The position numbers and the translations under genes are program-made. Source: Hanleya hanleyi (taxonomy: Eukaryota > Mollusca > Polyplacophora > Lepidopleurida > Hanleyidae). From it: 64,000 nt of DNA. Shown piece by piece: positions 15,101 through 30,100 of this stretch. Below the pieces are notes generated by a model. It was given only the letters and a program-made list of their open reading frames with translations. It was not told the origin of the DNA and did no database searches. The DNA lies in assembly GCA_036873755.1 (NCBI GenBank), contig JAVTVY010018902.1, positions 17,896-81,895 on the forward strand, read 5' to 3'. The stretch's first letter is position 1. Every line of letters starts with the position of its first letter.

Positions 15101-18100
15101 AACCTACAATATTGCCGAGGTCGGTGTCCGCATCGTAGTGAACATTGTTGCCCAGGATGCATATCGGCATTCATTCATGGTTCATGTATTCATGCACACT
15201 GCAACCTGCAGTCAAAGCTCAATGACATTGTTATTGTAGACATGTACAAGAATAAAGTCACTGAATCTGATTCATATTCATTTATTTGTGTGGCAATTGA
15301 CAACCAGAAAATACTATAAGTAGCCTAGAGGTCTTCTTCAAGATTACACGTATGCCTACCGGTACATCGAATAATTATTTTAAAATCACATTCAGCAACT
15401 GCACACAGCAAAAATACCCTTACGTTACTAAAAAATTCAAAATCACAGACACAGAAAACCATTATTAACATCAAAAATTAATTTTACCTCCACTGCCTGG
15501 CCCAAACGGAAAATTATGTTGTCAACTTCAACAGGGCTAAGTGGGGTATATATCCCACCTGGGATATTAAATCGAAGTTTGGATATTGAAATATATCCTA
15601 ATTGGGATATTTTCACCGATTTTCATACTAAACGGCAATGTCGAATTTCAGCATCTAAACTACAAAAACAAGATAGAATCTACTTTACAAAACTGCCAAT
15701 ACGATTGTATAATTTTGCTCAACCTTTCTCGCCGACATTATTCTCTGTGCAATTGCAATTACGTACAATACTTTTTTATGTTGTTGTTGCAGTATACTTC
15801 CCATCACTAACCACTGTTGTATGTCTTTATACGAACAGGAGAACTAGCAAAATATGCCAGCTTGAAAATATGGAAGTATGAAAAAAAATATCCAAATTGG
15901 GATATATATCCCAGTTAGTCCTTTTCCCTGAACTGTTCAACGAGCTGTCATTACGAATATGGTAAGAATCAAGAATATTACTTTTGCTAGATGACAAATG
16001 ATGCTGGACGATAAGATCAGTCAATTTGAAAATTGCAGTAAAAGGGATGCTTTCGCTTGATGAAATAAATCAAGTTTTCCTTGCAAGAAATGTTTTCAAA
16101 CTTAGCACACAAAACGGCGGCTTTCAGTCATGCCATGTGCTCCAATCATGCAGTAGCGCGGAAACTTGCAACATTCATTTGACAATATTAACAAGTGTGC
16201 GCCGGGAAACAATCAATTAAGTGACGGGTATAAAACGTTTTACACACCTCGATCTGTCAGAATGCCACACCCGCACAGTGTCAAAACTCTCCAGTCGACT
16301 GATGGAACAAAAACGAAACTCCTTTTCAAACTCTCTCACCGGGACTGCCACTATAATTTTGGCAGTGCGGTTCAGCCGATCTTAAAACATGACATCATTT
16401 CGTCAATTCGGTGTATTTCATTGGCTATCAGAGCCGAAAATGAAGTCGGCATATTCCGTGACTACGACTTGTGCCATATTGACCAGTTTACAGACAAAAC
16501 ACAATTTTTCGAAGAAAATCTCACAAGATATCACCAAAAGTGTTGTCCAGGAAACGAAACCGACATATTCTTCAATATCTGCACCTAGAAACGGCTCGTC
16601 GCGAGATTAATTCAGAGAAATTATTCGAAACTAGGTGGAACTACTTCATATTGCGTTCAATGAAAGGAGTGACGCGGAAGTTTCAGTCATTCTCTCATTT
16701 TGCGCAGGGGTGTTGTAATGAAAACCATACCGCTTGGATAGATGGCACCTCTGAAACTAGAGGTTCCGCTTTGACACTAGAGTTGCCACTCCGGCATGAA
16801 GCCTATGCTGGTTGTTTTTTTAAGCAAAAACATATGTCTCCCCCAACCTCCCACCTTGCCTTGAGTGGGCACATAATTTAAGGGAAAGTGCTATAAAATG
16901 AATGTAGCAATAAGTATCCTAAACAAAGCTGTGCATCTAAAAATATTAATTACAAAGAGGCGATTTTTATTGTTGCAGTAACCCAGTGAGGAGTTGGGAT
17001 TTATATAGCAATGAGTGGATTGTTGACATCTACAGCGTCCAACCAATGTGTAATTGTGAAGCATCAACTATTTCGAAACTGATCACATTATAGGAAAGAT
17101 GCAAAACATACAAGAGCCACACCTATAGTATACATGCTGTACCGTATAGAAGTTTCATGCATCTGCCTTCAGTAGTTTCCAAGATATGGAGTGAACAAAA
17201 ATTGGACAGACAGATAAGCACATTTTGCATGGACCCACACAAGCACTAGCTCACACCCAAACCTAATTAGATCATAAGGCCATTTCAATGAAGCTTCCAT
17301 CCAAGTTTGGTGAAATTCCGTCGAGTAGTTCTCCAGATATCTTGCAGACAAGGTATGTATAGACATGAACAATTAGATGGACGGACGGACGTTGGACATG
17401 GATAAATGCACACACACACCCAAACCTAATCAAATGAGGGGGCTATCCCAATGAACCTTCCATCCAAGTTTGGTGAAATTCTTTCCAGTAGTTCTTCAGA
17501 TATCTTGCAGAAAGGGCCTGTATATAAATATACATGTACAAGTACATGGACAGACGGACGGACACCGAACATCGACGAACGCAAACACAAACCAAAACTT
17601 AATCAGATGAGAGGGCTATCCCAATAAAGCTTCCATCTAAGTTTGGTGAACTTCCGTCAGGTAGTTCTCCAGATATCTTGCAGACAAGGCCTGTATATAC
17701 ATGTACAAGTAGATGAACTGACAGACGGACACCCCACACGGATGAATGCATGCACACATACACCAAAACCTGATCAAATGAGAGGGCTATCCCATTGAAG
17801 CTTCCATCCAAGTTTGGTGAAATTCCATCCAGTAGTTCTCAAGATATCTTGCAGACAAGGCCTGTATATACATGTACAATTAGATGGACGGACACCGGAC
17901 ACAGATGAACGCATACACACACACCAAAACCTAATCAAATAAGGGGGCTATCCCAATGAAGTTTCCATCCAAGTTTGGTGAAATTCCATCCAGTAGTTCT
18001 CAAGATATCTTGCAGACAAGGCCTGTATATACATGTACAAGTACATGGACGGACGGATGGACACCGGACACGGATGAATGCACGCACACACCACAAAACC

Positions 18101-21100
18101 TAATCAAATGAGGGGGCTATCCCACTGAAGCTTCCATCCAAGTTTGGTGAAATTCTATCCAGTAGTTCTCAAGATATCTTGCAGACAAGGCCTGTATATA
18201 CATGTACAAGTAGATGGGCGGACGGACGGACACCGGACACGGATGAATGCACGCACACACCACAAAACCTAATCAAATGAGGGGGCTATCCCAATGAAGC
18301 TTCCATCCAAGTTTGGTGAAATTCCATCCAGTAGTTCTCAAGATATCTTGCAGACAAGGCAAGGGGACGGACAGACATCCATCCATCCAGACAGACAGCA
18401 CAAACACTAGATGTCTCCCCCCAACATAGTTGGGAGAGACATAATTACCTAGTTCACCTAGCATGGCAAGAAACAGGGAAACTTCCCTGTTTAAAAATCA
18501 GGTTTGCTTGAGAAGGGGTTGAGGGAGAGGTCGATCTGACTTCTGCGGATTCTTATATTTATTGCTATTCATTCTAGAGGACCAAATTCAGTTGCAACTG
18601 GAACTCTTACATCGTATGGGTATGTTAATAGTTACTGGTTAACAGTCAATATTAGAGCCAAGATTAAATTATTGTTTGTTTGGAGTACCAAAAAGGGCCC
18701 TACCTAAACTTCTTATTGCTGTATCCGATTTTTTTTTATTCGTCTAAGAAATAGACTGTCCGAAACTGTCTTATATTGAAATTACATTTGTAAACCAGAA
18801 AACTATGTTTGCGAAGCACGGTCCATACAAATGGTAATATTTTCTCTACATCTCAGGGATTCATAGACATCCATTCTTACTACCGTTAAACGGTAGTAAG
18901 AAAATGTCAAAAAACTGAATATAGACAGCAAAAAAATCAAAAGTGTACGTTTTGGACAAGAAATACTCAATGTTTTTGACGAAAACTCAATACTCGAAAT
19001 GGTGCAAATTATTTCAGTGATGTGAAAATCATCGCCGATCCTTCGACAATTTGTCTTCGAATGTTTGGGGATTTCCAGTTCTATAAATAATTTCCGTCTC
19101 CACGAGTTCTTGCCGATTATACCTCACCATAGGCTCTCAGTTACTATCAATACTCGACGGGAAGCAGAAAATACGGTTTCGGAGATTAATTTTCGGGACC
19201 GGGAATTGCCGATTCAATGACTTCGCATAATCAGAATTCGTTAGCCAATGAGCATCAAGAAATTACCGGGGCCGAGGTAAATATAGCTCCACGAGAGGTG
19301 GCGGGATTTATTGACAGTTCCTTTGTTCTGAAGTTCGACGGCGACCATGCGATGGACGTAAAGTAGAAGTCCGAGTTCAAGACATCATTCTGCTTGACAG
19401 CTGCTACATCTTACGTGAAAATCCGCTGATGATGTAAGGATTTTATTAGCGTCTCTTGCAAGCGTTATATGATAATTATCTTTGAATGTTTATGATAGTT
19501 TGTGATCTCTTACCGCTGTTGTTTTTGCTACAAATGTTTTGATATGAACTCTCTTGGGGATGATCCTGGTACGTGTCTTACCTCTGTTTATAAGTTGTAT
19601 TTTTGTAGAATATTTTAACATCAAGACACTCATCATGCATGATCGAGATGGCATGACGTGAGAAAAATTGTCAGTGATATGCCATGGTCTTGAAATCTAT
19701 TAAAATAAGTGAGCAAGTTACAATACAGAACATGTGGGTTTTTTTGTCATTCAGATGACCATTATCCAAATCACATTAGATAGCTCACCTTAGTACTACA
19801 GAAACTATTTGTTCATATCTTAATTGGTAGGGTGGTAAAAACATCCAAAAACTCAATATCAACTTGTGGGTGGGCCGTAAAAACTTGGAAAAACTCAATT
19901 TGAGCATAAAAAGAACTCAATATTTTATATTGGGTAGTAAAAATTTGGACTTCTATGAATCCCTGCATCTCTGTATCTACTCTCATGAAGCAATATTGTC
20001 ACCAGGTCACAAACAAGATCAGATGAAAAAAATAAATAAATAAATAAAAAAAAAAAAAAAATAATTGACCGAACGACCCATGGTTTGCAGCAAGGTTATG
20101 CTATTAATTTTTTTTTAAATTAACATAACCTCCCTGATTCTGTATAGGCTCTACTCCGTGACAACATGCATGTGCGATGTAAGTTTGGGGTGCCTGGGCA
20201 TTCTTGTAATACAGTCGTGACAAGGAAATGGAGACATGACGCACATGATGACGACAATTCCCCAAAGGCCAATTTTAGCCTAGGGGTAATAAAAAATTGG
20301 ACAGTGAGCAGCATAACTGGTCATTCAAGGGCACTGTTGTGTCTATTGTATATTTTCTTCAGCTAGGCCCATACCACAGTTAATTCCAGTCTCAATCAAT
20401 AGTAATACCGACTTCTCGGAACTACGAGGACCAATAAATTAACGTCTCTGCGGCCACCGTGGACAAATAAATCAATATCAGGAGGACAGCTTCATTGTGC
20501 AGGACTAATATTTATGTTACCATGGCAACCGTCATTTAAAGATTAACAGGCAGGAATGTCGTCACAGTACAGTGCAACTGCTCCGGTAGGTTATCTCCCC
20601 TGGAGTATTCTAAATTTTGCCCAATGACGGGTTGCTTGGAATACATAAAGCGACCTGGTTCATCTCCCAGTCCACAGACTGTACACAGCCAGAACTGGTG
20701 CAGAGAGAGCCCAGTCGGCTGGGCCTTATGCAAGAGACGATGACGGACAGACGTTTGACTGGAAATCCACTCAACTCGGGTATGGATTACGAGCCCTCTC
20801 AATGGTAGACAAGCAGCATTCTGTTAGAAATGTGCCAGCCCAGGCGGTGACTGGTTGTAGAACGGCAGAACAACAACTGTATCCACAAGTGCCTTGCAAT
20901 GCCTGAAGACTGGCTAGGCGTCCATAAATGTGTCATGCTGAAGTAGTAAAATGCTGTAACCTAGCTGATAGCTCAACACTGGTCTATTTCTGTTACATCA
21001 GGAAGCTACAGGTAAACAGGTATATATACATGCATATATATATATGTGTGTGTTTATCTGTATATGCATCTGGAGGGAGCCGATATTACAAACCCCGTAA

Positions 21101-24100
21101 ATTCTACTGCAGTTCTACAGGACTGAGGTGTACCGGTGTTTACATGAGGGGCATCAGTCAGGGATGGGAAACAGAACCGATAAACAAGTAGCTGTAAGAC
21201 GGCTCTTCATTTACCACACAACTTGAGGTAGGTGTATTGAAAGATTGCACATACTTTCTGGTATATTTAGGTTTCTTAGAAACTGCTCTCCCAGTCTACT
21301 GGTGGGGATGGTGAATAGATTATGCATGTATTTATGGAAGTTCAGAACATCCGGTAATTTTTTTGTCTATATAATCACACCAAGAAGATGCTCCCCAAAG
21401 AAATATTATTGAGACCTGAAAACAAAGAAGTCGCAACAGTTTCAGTCGGTGAACCACAGTAAGTTATTTCATGTAATTTATCTATTAACTGTCTAACAAT
21501 GGTCGGGGTTTGTTTGTGGTTTTTTTTTGGGGGGGGGGGGGGTTGAGGTGGTAGGTTATATCACATTTGCCAGGTCAACATTTCCAATTGAGCGAGGAAG
21601 TGAGTGAATATGATTTAATGTCGATTTCAACTATATTCCAGACATATCACAGACATTTGGGTAATATTCCTTTTCAAACCCGGGAACCCCATAGGCAGAG
21701 TTCGAATTTGGCACCTGTCCGTCAGTCCGAGACTGGTAAAAAATCAAACGGACTGGTGTGAGTGACTGAACAACAAGTCCGTCGGACTGGTAAAAAAAAA
21801 GCTCTCAGTTCATTGTGTAAACTATTTCTCTGGATATATCCGCACAATTTGTAAAGAATGAAAAACGAAATATCTGTTTTCGGTTACCCGACCAAGTCTA
21901 AATAAATCGTGGGAGTCTAAAACAATTTCCAGCAAATTCCGACGAAATCATGCACGGCCGCGTTTTACGACAACAACAACAACCGTAAAGCGGTGCGAAT
22001 ACTGTCAGCATACCGTAAAGTGTGACTGTAATGCAGCATGGCAATGCAGGTTGGCGATCTTTTCAGAAAATAAAGCTCCCAATTCCAGGTCGGGAATCGA
22101 GAAATCAGCACTATAAATACGCTTCAGTCGACCTGATCATGTTTACCAGGACAATTTTAAACATAGTCTCCATCAACTTCGAAAGAAATCTACAGATTTT
22201 TTGGCTTGAAATGGCGTTTGTTGAAGCAGTGTTTTTCGCGACGACACGTGCAATCAAAGTCGCCGTCAAAGTCTAGCCGACGGGGTTTGTCGTCTGTGAT
22301 TATCTTCACACGCGCTCAAGAAATTCACAGTTATTAATTTCTTATTTAATAGAGCACAGAGCACAAAATATTCCTGATGACAAATGTTCCCACATCATCT
22401 TTTATTTAATATTAACGGACTAGTAAAAATATTTGCGGACTGGTTACATTTTTGGCTCACCAGTCCGGCGGACTGGTTCAAATTTTTCTTAAATTCGAAC
22501 ACTGAGGTGGGGTCCAATTGAAATGAATAGAAACATAGAAACTATGACCAATGGCAATCAATTAATCTCATACACAATTAACATTGTAACCACTTTCTAC
22601 CCACTGCATACCAGTCAACAGTCTGACCTAGGTCTGTAGCCAATTCGTACTGGTTAGCCCATGACTGTAACCACTTCATACTGGCTAGCCTAGGTAGGTA
22701 ACCATTTCATACTGGCTAGCCCAGGTGTGTAACCACTTCAAATTGGCTAGACTAGGTCTGTAACCACCTCATAGTGGCTAGCCTAGATGTGTAATCACTT
22801 CGCATTGGCTAGCCCACGACTGCAGTCACTTCATGCTGGCTAGACTAGGTGTGTAACCACTTCATACTGGCTAGCCTAGGTAGGTAACCATTTCATACTG
22901 GCTAGCCCAGGTGTGTAACCACTTCATATTGGCTAGACTAGGTCTGTAACCCCCTCATACCAGCTAGCCCATGACTGCAGTCACTTCATACTGGCTAGAC
23001 TAGGTGTGTAACCACTTCATATTGGCTAGACTAGGGGTGTAACAACTTCATACTTGCTAGACTAGAGGTGCAACCACTTCATACTGGCTAAACTACATGT
23101 AGGTCTGTAACCACCTCATACTGGCTAGATTAGATCTGTAACCACTTCATACTGGCTAGACTAGGGGTGTAACAACTTCATACTTGCTAGACTAGAGGTG
23201 CAACCACTTCATACTGGCTAAACTACATGTAGGTCTGTAACCACCTCATACTGGCTAGACTAGATCTGTAACCACTTCATACTGGTTAGACTAGGGGTGT
23301 AACAACTTCATACTGGCTAGACTAGGTGTGTAACCACTTCATACTGGCTAGACTAGGTCTATAGCCACTTCATACTGGCCAGCCTATGTGTGTAATCACT
23401 TCATACTGGTCAGCCCATGACTGTAGCCACTACATACTGGCTAGACTATGTATGTAACCACTTCATATTGGCTAGACTAGGTGCGTAACCACTTCATACT
23501 GACTAGACTAGGCCTGTAACCACTTTATAATGGCTAGCCTATGTGTCTAACCATTTCATACTGGCTAGCCCATGACTAGCTACCGCATACTGGATCGACT
23601 AGGTGCGTAACCACTTCATACCGACTAGACTAGGTGTGTAACCACTTCATACTGGCTAGACTGGGTGTGTAACCACTTCATATTGGCTATAGCCTAGGAC
23701 TAACCACTTCATACAGGCTATAGCCTACAGTACACCCAAGAATTAAACTGGTCAAATTCGCGAAGGATAGCCGAAAAATGTCGGCTTTCTTGTCTGTCAA
23801 CTATTTATTTTTCATTTGCTCGTGTGTTTTGTTTTTAATGGCATTAATTAGGTCCCTATACCTTATTTTGCGAATGAATTGCAACTATAAAATCACGACG
23901 ACGTAGGCCTACCGGCTTTCTTCGTCAGTCCATGAGCAAACCGTTATTCACCCAAAATCGAGATCGTAAAATCGGGAGCTGTATCACCGTATTCATCTAG
24001 TCAAAAAGTCGCATAATCTGTCCCTTATTTGAGTTCATTGTGCTGTATGGCTTGTTTTTGTAACTGAAATCTTTCACATCCAAATGAACTCATCGCAGTG

Positions 24101-27100
24101 CATGAAGCCCGATCTGAAACATGGCGTCAGCCAGCCGTTCATAAGAGGCGTGTCCAGTTGCTATGAAGAGGGGAAACAACTCTGAGCAGACATTTAAAAA
24201 AATGTTATTGCTTCATTGGCGGAACAGGGGTCATTCTTGACAAAAAAAATCATCTACTCAGTTTCCAAATTCAACAACTAACTCAGTTCTTTCAGCACGC
24301 CCGAATGTCTGCAAAAAGTCATTTTTTGAAAGTTTTCATCCCATGAATTAAAAAACTCATTTTTAAAAAAGTTTTCATCACATGAAGAATAAACACTCAT
24401 TATTTTAAAGTTTTCATCTTTAACAGGATGCATTTATATTGCAGTGGCAGCGGCATTTTGTTTCAAGATAATGATTCAAATCAACGAGATATGATATAAT
24501 TCTAGAGGAAAATTGGTGTAATTAATAAAAAGTGGTTTAGGCATTTTTTTTCTTTTTTCTCTAAGACTTGAATTTGAAATTCCCCCGACACAATTTGAAA
24601 TGAAAGTGTTAAATTTTCCTTCAATTGCATTTTATTGCAGAAAATGTATCCTACGAGAATTAAATTTGCAATTTCCGAAAACGTTGTACACGAAACGGCT
24701 GTAAATTCAAGACGGCCATAATAAATACCAAGCTCAACCGTAGACCAGTCAATGCTCTAGACAACCCGATCATGATTGATTGCAGCTCTCGTCATGCACA
24801 CGTGAAACTTCTTTATTCAGACAATTTGTACGTTTGGTTTTGATGTATTTTCAATCCTTGGTATAGCTGGACATTTCACCTTTTATTTCGTGTTGAAACG
24901 AAACGGTACGGGATGTAGCTGACTGCTGGCACACGTCTCTCTGCTGCGCAGTTCTGTCGGGCGTTGTAGCTGTCATCCCTCGTGGTCGTTTGGAAACTTC
25001 CACCCCGTGACCCGTTCGTATTAATCGCAAACCCATACTTTCTAGCATAAAGAAATGCATTGCATGGTTCCCGACGAATCGAATTGGAAGCGTTCACTAA
25101 AACTAGGGAAGTAAGGCACAAAACTTTTAGCTGTGCCGTATTCCATACGCACATGGCCTACAACAACAACGACGACGATAACGTGAGTGGAGATTTTCTT
25201 TTGCTCCGTTCGTAGACTGTATTTTCTGCCTATTTCGTTCCTGAAACTCAATTTTGTTGCAGGAAATTCTTGCTGGGTGAAATCGAGAATAGTGGTCCTA
25301 AAACATAACCCGCATAAAAAGACCCAACACTCCCGCATTTCAAATAATTTCATGTGATTTGTTGTCATCTTGTCTTGTCAAATACGGATCGCTTTACGTC
25401 AGTTACGATCGTGACCTATCTTTCGCGAAAGGTATTTACCTTTCGCGAAAGCTTTGAAATAAATATGAAATCATCGTAAGTTATTATCAACCTTTCGCAC
25501 ATGCTTTCGCGAACGTTTCGAAAGATGAACCCAACGTTTCGCGAGCAGTGACCAGTTTACTTCTTGGGCGTACTGTAGGACTAACCACTTCATACTGACT
25601 AACCCGTGACTGTAGACACTTCATACTAGCTATATAGCCTAGGTCTGTAACCACTTCATACTGGTTAGACTAGGTCTGTAATCACTTCATACTAATAAGC
25701 CTAGGACTAACCACCATTTCATATTGGCTATAGCCTAGGACTGCAACCACTTCATACTGGTTAGCCTAGGAATGTAACTACCACTTCATATTAGCTATAG
25801 CCTAGGTCTGTAACCACTTAATACAGGCTATAGCCTAGGACTAACCACTTCATACTGACTAACCCGTGACTGTAGACACTTCATACTAGCTATAGCCTAG
25901 GTCTGTAACCACTTCATACTGGTTAGACTAGGTCTGTAACCACCACTTCATACTAATAAGCCTAGGAGTAACCAGCATTTCATATTGGCTATAGCCTAGG
26001 ACTGTAACCACTTCATACTGGTTAGCCTAGGGCTGTAACTACCACTTCATAATAGCTATAACCTAGGTCTGTAACCACTTCATACTGGTTAACTAGGTCT
26101 GTAACCACTTCATACTGGTTAGACTGGATCTGTAACCACTTCATACTGGTTAGACTAGGTCTGTAACCACTTCATACTGGTTAGACTAGGTCTGTAACCA
26201 CTTCATACTGGTTAGACTAGGTCTGTAATCACTTCATACTGGTTAGACTAGGTCTATAAACACTTCATACTGGTTAGACTAGGTCTGTAACCACTTCATA
26301 GTGGTTAGACTAGGTCTGTAACCACTTCATACTGGCTAGACTAGGTCTGTAACCACTTCATACTGGCTAGACTAGGTCTGTAACCACTTCATACTGGCTA
26401 GACTAGGTCTGTAACCACTTCATACTGGTTAGACTAGGTGTGTAACCACTTCATACTGGTTAGACTAGGTCTGTAACCACTTCATACTGGTTAGACTAGG
26501 TCTGTAACCACTTCATACTGGTTAGACTAGGTCTATAAACACTTCATACTGGTTAGACTAGGTCTGTAACCACTTCATACTGGTTAAACTAGGTATGTAA
26601 CCACTTCATACTGGCTAGACTAGGTCTGTAACCATTTCATACTGGCTAGCCTAGGTCTGTAACCACTTCATACTGGCTAGCCTAGGTCTGTAACCACTTC
26701 ATACTGGCTAGCCTAGGTCTGTAACCACTTCATACTGGCTAGCCTAGGTCTGTAACCACTTCATACTGGCTAGCCTAGGTCTATAATCACTTCATACTGG
26801 CTAGCCTGGGTAATTGCACCTCATACCGATCAACCTATAATATATGCACAAATAGTAAGATTTCTAAATATTTGGGAAGTGAGAATTTGAAGGGAGTCGG
26901 AATCAGTGATTTAAAGTACCTTTGAATGCCATAAAACAGTTTCTGGGTACCAATGTTTTCAAACTTTCATATGTTCTACTCGTACTAGAATAAGGTGAAT
27001 CCAATAAAATGATTACAGGGGTAAGTATATTCATCGTACTAAACGATCTCAGCTTGGTAACATCATCATTAGAGCGAGGTCGACCAAAGTTATTCTCTTG

Positions 27101-30100
27101 ATATGAAATGCATATCCAGGAATCAAAGTCATGTCATTGAAACATTATTGCACCTTAAAGTGTAACTGTGGTACTGTTACAAAAGTTTATGTCACAGTCA
27201 AGATAACGATGTGAATAACTGAACGTAATGATGTCCCCCCCCCCGACACTTGACTTGTATCAGTCATTCGTTTTTGAGGCGAGCGATCGCTCGCGTACCA
27301 TCGCTCGCGCGCACCATCGCCCGCCTAATTTCATTTCAAGGCGCGCGATTGATCGCGCACCTAGAGAAGTCCTGCTCCCCAAACCCCAATACAGGTCGAT
27401 AATTCATCACGCATTCACGAAACGAAAATAGGAACTCTTCTGTGTTCGGCGGTAAATTCCTTGACTATTTGGGGAAATACAAAATCATAATTCTAGCAGC
27501 GAAGTAGATGTTGAATATATCGCCAACGACTATTCAAATATATTGTTTTCGAAAGCGCTAATATATATTCCTGAATATATCAGTCTGTTCGACAAAACCT
27601 AGCGGCGAAATCATAGCTGAACCAGAAAGATTATTCCGTACTAAGATCTGAGTAAATTTTTGTTTTACCCGCCGGTGTTAGCAGGCGCCATGTTTTGATT
27701 TGCGTGCGTTGCAATGAACTTTTAATACACTGTTTGAAACAAACGTCCCGATCGAAAGATTTTTTTTTAGGTATTCATTTTGCACAAGTTTTGATTTGAT
27801 CTTATTATCAGACTTGATATTCCAAAGCAAGTTGTCGTCCATAAAGAATTTCTGAAGAAAATCGCTTCATATCCGAGGTTCCGTCTGGAAAATGCTATAT
27901 CAAATTAACATAATGATATCGCGGAGCTCTGTAAAGTTTTGCTGCTGTGGAATTTATTTGTTATAATAGCACAAAGCATGACTGGACAGACAGTGTAGAC
28001 AAGGGGGCACATGTCTCTTGTGCATGTATATAACTTCAGATAATTGCAATTGGAATCTCCATCAATTTAAAAAACCCCACATTAAATGAGGACAAAAATG
28101 TAAGGGAGAATTTGCAGATTTATTTGCTGGAAATGGCTCAGAATGCATTTCCAGCAATCTAGGACCTCCGGGGACTAGGCGGCCCCTGGACCGGGGCCTG
28201 AAGTGCTAGGATAGTAATTTCAGGAGTGCGATCACTCGCCTCACTCATTTTAGGAGTGTGATTTATAGCACTCCTCTGATTTACAGAAACGAAAGACTGC
28301 TTGTATCCTTTGAGTCTCGGAGGATTCAAAGGCAGCTTCCCAAAGTGGGATACAAATTACGTTAACGACAGCATACTTCGATCAGCAATGCAGAGACTGC
28401 AACAGATTTGTAACAATGTTGCGCTGTGACGTAGTTAATCGTTCCATAACAACGTCACAATTTCCAACATGCTTGTGGCCCTGTGCACTACAATGACATT
28501 AACAACAAAGAAATTGTTAAAATTAAAGTCGTAAAACAAGAAACGGGGTATAAATCCTATAATTGGGAAGATTTTTTTAATAAGTCGTAAACTTTCAAAA
28601 AGTACCAGTTACACTTTAACAGTTGACAGCGGGGCAAGCTATTTATTTACAAATCATGGCTATGTGAACTACATGTATTCTCTTAAATACAACGGAAGTA
28701 ACAGCGGCTCTAAACAAAGGATCAGCTGTTCTATCAATTACAGTGCCGTGATCGCCAACCGCGCAACTGGGGGATTTTTAACCTAGGCCTCAATGGAGCG
28801 TAACAGGTTTTTCCTAAAAATCTTCTCTCATACTTGAGATAAATTTCTACAACTTGGCGAAGTAAAAGATAGTACATCCGTTCAAATTATGTGTTAAAAT
28901 CAGAGCTGAACTAGCCTTTTTCGAAGTTTTTTCCTTTACTTCTGTGTTAAATTGGGCTTTTCAGAGGGAGGAAAATCATTGTATCAAAGAGAATGACAAC
29001 ATGACTGGGTTGATTATTTAAATCCGCAAATTCAGTTTCATCTCATACTATTTAAAGGGTTTAGATGATGTTAAATGCTAGAAACCCTACGTTAAATGCT
29101 ATATAACCTATAGATACATCTACCATCTAAATACATGTATATACAAGAAAATATTATAGATGCCTGTACTAGCGATACATGTAATATATTTAGAGAAAAC
29201 ATAGCATGATAATATGAGAACAGCTCTGACCCTCCAGCCTATCAGGGCGGATGCTGATTCCCTGTAAGTCAGCATCTGTTTCCAGGTATTGGTAACCCGA
29301 TATGTAGATGTAAACAAGCTTGTTTTCATCAGAGCCCCTACACTGATAATGTCCTGTAAGTTTTTTTACTCACAATTACGATAAAAGACTCAACGGCTCG
29401 TTTATCATCACCTGCTTACCAAGAAAGGGGGGGGCGGGTGGGCGGATTTTATTTTTAGTTGGTACAAGGTAATCTTCTATACAAAATATGCATTGAAACA
29501 AGATGACAGGTGAACTGTTAATTCTGTTTGCAGAATAGATAAATATGTGATTGTTAAAAATTAATTTTGTAGAATGAAAATCCGCATCTCCATACTGAAG
29601 TCTACTCCGTTTACACTTTGAATTAGCCTTGATTGACCTCACCACCTAAAGTATTCAAAACCCCCTGGGGTGTAAATTTCATCTACAATCCAGGGACGAG
29701 CCAATCAGAACATACCACACGTGACGATTGTGTGTACGATGACGTATTCTCTCAGTAGTTATGTCGTTCTTCCTCATATGGTGGTGGGTGTGGCCAGATA
29801 CATAGGACAGCCACTCAAAATTCAAATTGATTTTACGCCAATGATGTTTTGTGTCTGTTTTTGTAAATCATTTTGAACAAAGCGGTTGTATTCTGTCTTC
29901 GAAAAAAAAGGAAAAATAGTGGATTATCTGCACGAATTTGGACCATTTTCTCAACATCCTATTCTAATAAATCAGATCACACCCAATTTCATGGAGGTGA
30001 ATTTCACTTCCTGTGATTGAATTATGAAGTGGTTCTAACCTGCAGGACAACATTCGTAACAACACTTGTTCGGATTTATGGACGAATTACGAGCTTACGT

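Noticed and set aside
16166..16588. 140-codon plus-strand ORF
   Set aside because: There is no recognisable motif and overlapping frames are equally long. I see no support beyond length.
22600..26830. CRISPR-like array of 31-bp repeats
   Set aside because: The units are contiguous with no unique spacers and lie in an intron-rich eukaryotic locus. It is a minisatellite.
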